From: an uncultured Peptococcaceae bacterium
GTDB taxonomy: Bacteria > Bacillota > Peptococcia > Peptococcales > Peptococcaceae
Length of the DNA: 6,354 bases
Assembly (NCBI GenBank): GCA_958451915.1
Contig: CAUDRX010000136.1
Coordinates: forward strand, 1-6,354
Reading direction: 5' to 3'
Made by a program: the position numbers and the translations under genes. Shown in pieces: positions 5,395-6,354 of the stretch. Within the stretch, counting starts at the first letter, position 1. Every line of letters begins with the position of its first letter. The notes beneath the pieces were generated by a model. It searched no databases and was not told where the DNA came from. It saw only the letters and a program-made list of their open reading frames with translations.

Positions 5395-6354
5395 TTACGA
5401 TCCTTTCACGACATCCCCAGGTGATACGCGCTGCGGCGTGAGCACCACGATCGTGCCTTCAGGCAATGTCTCGCATTCCACGCGGTCTCCATTGACTTCC
5501 AGCACAGATACCGACTGCCATTGCACCTTACCGTTGGAAACGATATACACCCCAACTTCTCCGTCGTTCATCACGAGTGCCGAACGATCGAGATCAAGGG
5601 TTGCCGTCTGTACCTGGTACAGTTCCGCCTGAACCACCCGGTTCGTTAAAAATTTTTCACTCACTGGGCCAAGAGCGATCTTGCAAAATTCATGCCCTGC
5701 CCCATTTTCTATGATTTCTTCAACGGTTCCTGTCGTCGATTCATTGAGTTCCGGGAAACGGATTCGGACTACATCACCTGTCTCATTGAAGATCTTATTG
5801 TCCTCCGGACTATATGACATATAGATGTGGGTCGTCTTGAGGTTATCGATCACTTTGGCATAAACCTCACCTGCAACAGCGTCGCCATTGGCCCTGTTGT
5901 TTCCCTCACTATTGAACGTTTCTTCGTAAATGCTGCGAAAATCAAGGTCTTTGATCGCATCGATATCTGACATATTCTCATAGCCGTCAATATAATAGCT
6001 CACGATCCCTGAGATCGGCGCATAATATGGCTTTGTCTTACTCGATCCTTCATCATCGGTCGTTGTAATAGAAAAGACCTCATGATTTTTCGGAACGCGC
6101 TTGCCTTCTTCAACAGCGATGTCCACCTGACCCGGGCTCTCCGCCGTGATCAACGATTCTTCTGCCTGAATAAAGCCATAGTCACTGTAAACGATATCGG
6201 TGACCTCTGCCCCTACTGTCATCGTTTTTATCAACTGCTGATTGACCATACTGAACACACTGTTCCCCACGACCCACAGGATGCAAAAGAAAAACAGCAC
6301 CCCGATGAGTTTCTGCGAAAGCGGCAGTGTGTTGAATTCTGTAATGATATTTCT
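5395..6354 (-). CDS. HlyD-like membrane-anchored adaptor protein (5' end beyond window)
   Basis: The minus-strand frame is open to the edge of the window: 319 codons plus TAA. A GTG at 6300 could be taken as a start, but the 18 codons before it have no stop and supply the cytoplasmic end and start of the membrane helix, so the real start lies upstream. Numbering from the edge, residues 1-15 are polar and 16-33 are a membrane segment (LIGVLFFFCILWVV). A lipoyl- or barrel-sandwich-like half follows at about 60-98 (AESPGQVDIAVEEGKRV) and a second at 110-126 (YYAPISGIVSYYIDGYE), then beta-rich domains ending in VVLTPQRVSPGDVVKGS. This matches HlyD/membrane-fusion adaptors of Gram-positives, with the body outside the membrane. 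A gene of this type commonly precedes yggS and sepF in Clostridia-like genomes. No ABC or RND partner is visible, and the function is unknown. It ends five bases before yggS. Confidence 0.75.
   Translation of the reverse strand, partial: RNIITEFNTLPLSQKLIGVLFFFCILWVVGNSVFSMVNQQLIKTMTVGAEVTDIVYSDYGFIQAEESLITAESPGQVDIAVEEGKRVPKNHEVFSITTTDDEGSSKTKPYYAPISGIVSYYIDGYENMSDIDAIKDLDFRSIYEETFNSEGNNRANGDAVAGEVYAKVIDNLKTTHIYMSYSPEDNKIFNETGDVVRIRFPELNESTTGTVEEIIENGAGHEFCKIALGPVSEKFLTNRVVQAELYQVQTATLDLDRSALVMNDGEVGVYIVSNGKVQWQSVSVLEVNGDRVECETLPEGTIVVLTPQRVSPGDVVKGS

Noticed and set aside
4802..5632. Plus-strand open frame of 276 codons
   Set aside because: Antisense to yggS and the end of the HlyD-like gene, both of which have clear family motifs on the minus strand.

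Overview
The window reads as a compact chromosomal segment from a low-to-mid GC Gram-positive bacterium (Bacillota). The evidence is gene order (hlyD-like, yggS/ylmE, sepF/ylmF, yggT/ylmG, ylmH, then ileS), strong GGAGG-type ribosome binding sites, and a T-box riboswitch in front of an aminoacyl-tRNA synthetase gene. Every supported gene lies on the minus strand, so transcription runs from high to low coordinates. A class such as Erysipelotrichia or Clostridia is plausible, but I cannot fix it from the sequence alone.

Layout in the direction of transcription: (1) 6354-5395, a HlyD-like membrane-anchored adaptor protein whose 5' end lies outside the window; (2) 5389-4694, YggS/YlmE, a PLP-binding protein; (3) 4680-4150, SepF, the membrane anchor of FtsZ; (4) 4135-3845, YggT/YlmG, a small two-helix membrane protein; (5) 3836-3096, YlmH, an S4-domain RNA-binding protein; (6) about 3090-2800, a promoter and a complete T-box leader; (7) 2798-1, isoleucyl-tRNA synthetase, running off the window within or just after its C-terminal zinc ribbon. 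The first five genes are separated by 5, 13, 14 and 8 bases and look like one operon built around cell division.

The ileS leader can be read almost completely: Stem I with a GUUGGUG-type apical loop, a specifier region containing tandem AUC (Ile) triplets, two further stem-loops, the AGGGTGGTACCGCG T-box sequence, and an intrinsic terminator with a long U tract. ileS should therefore be induced when uncharged tRNA-Ile accumulates. I see no terminator between ylmH and the ileS promoter, so the T-box probably also decides whether transcripts from the division cluster read into ileS.

The plus strand has several long open frames (the longest 389 codons), all exactly antisense to ileS or the other genes; I regard them as shadows. 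I found no mobile element, CRISPR array, tRNA or rRNA gene. The main points of interest are the missing divIVA between ylmH and ileS, the HlyD-like gene at the head of the cluster, the T-box placed as a gate at the operon boundary, the tandem AUC specifier and a high density of GATC. Nothing here looks like a wholly new system.
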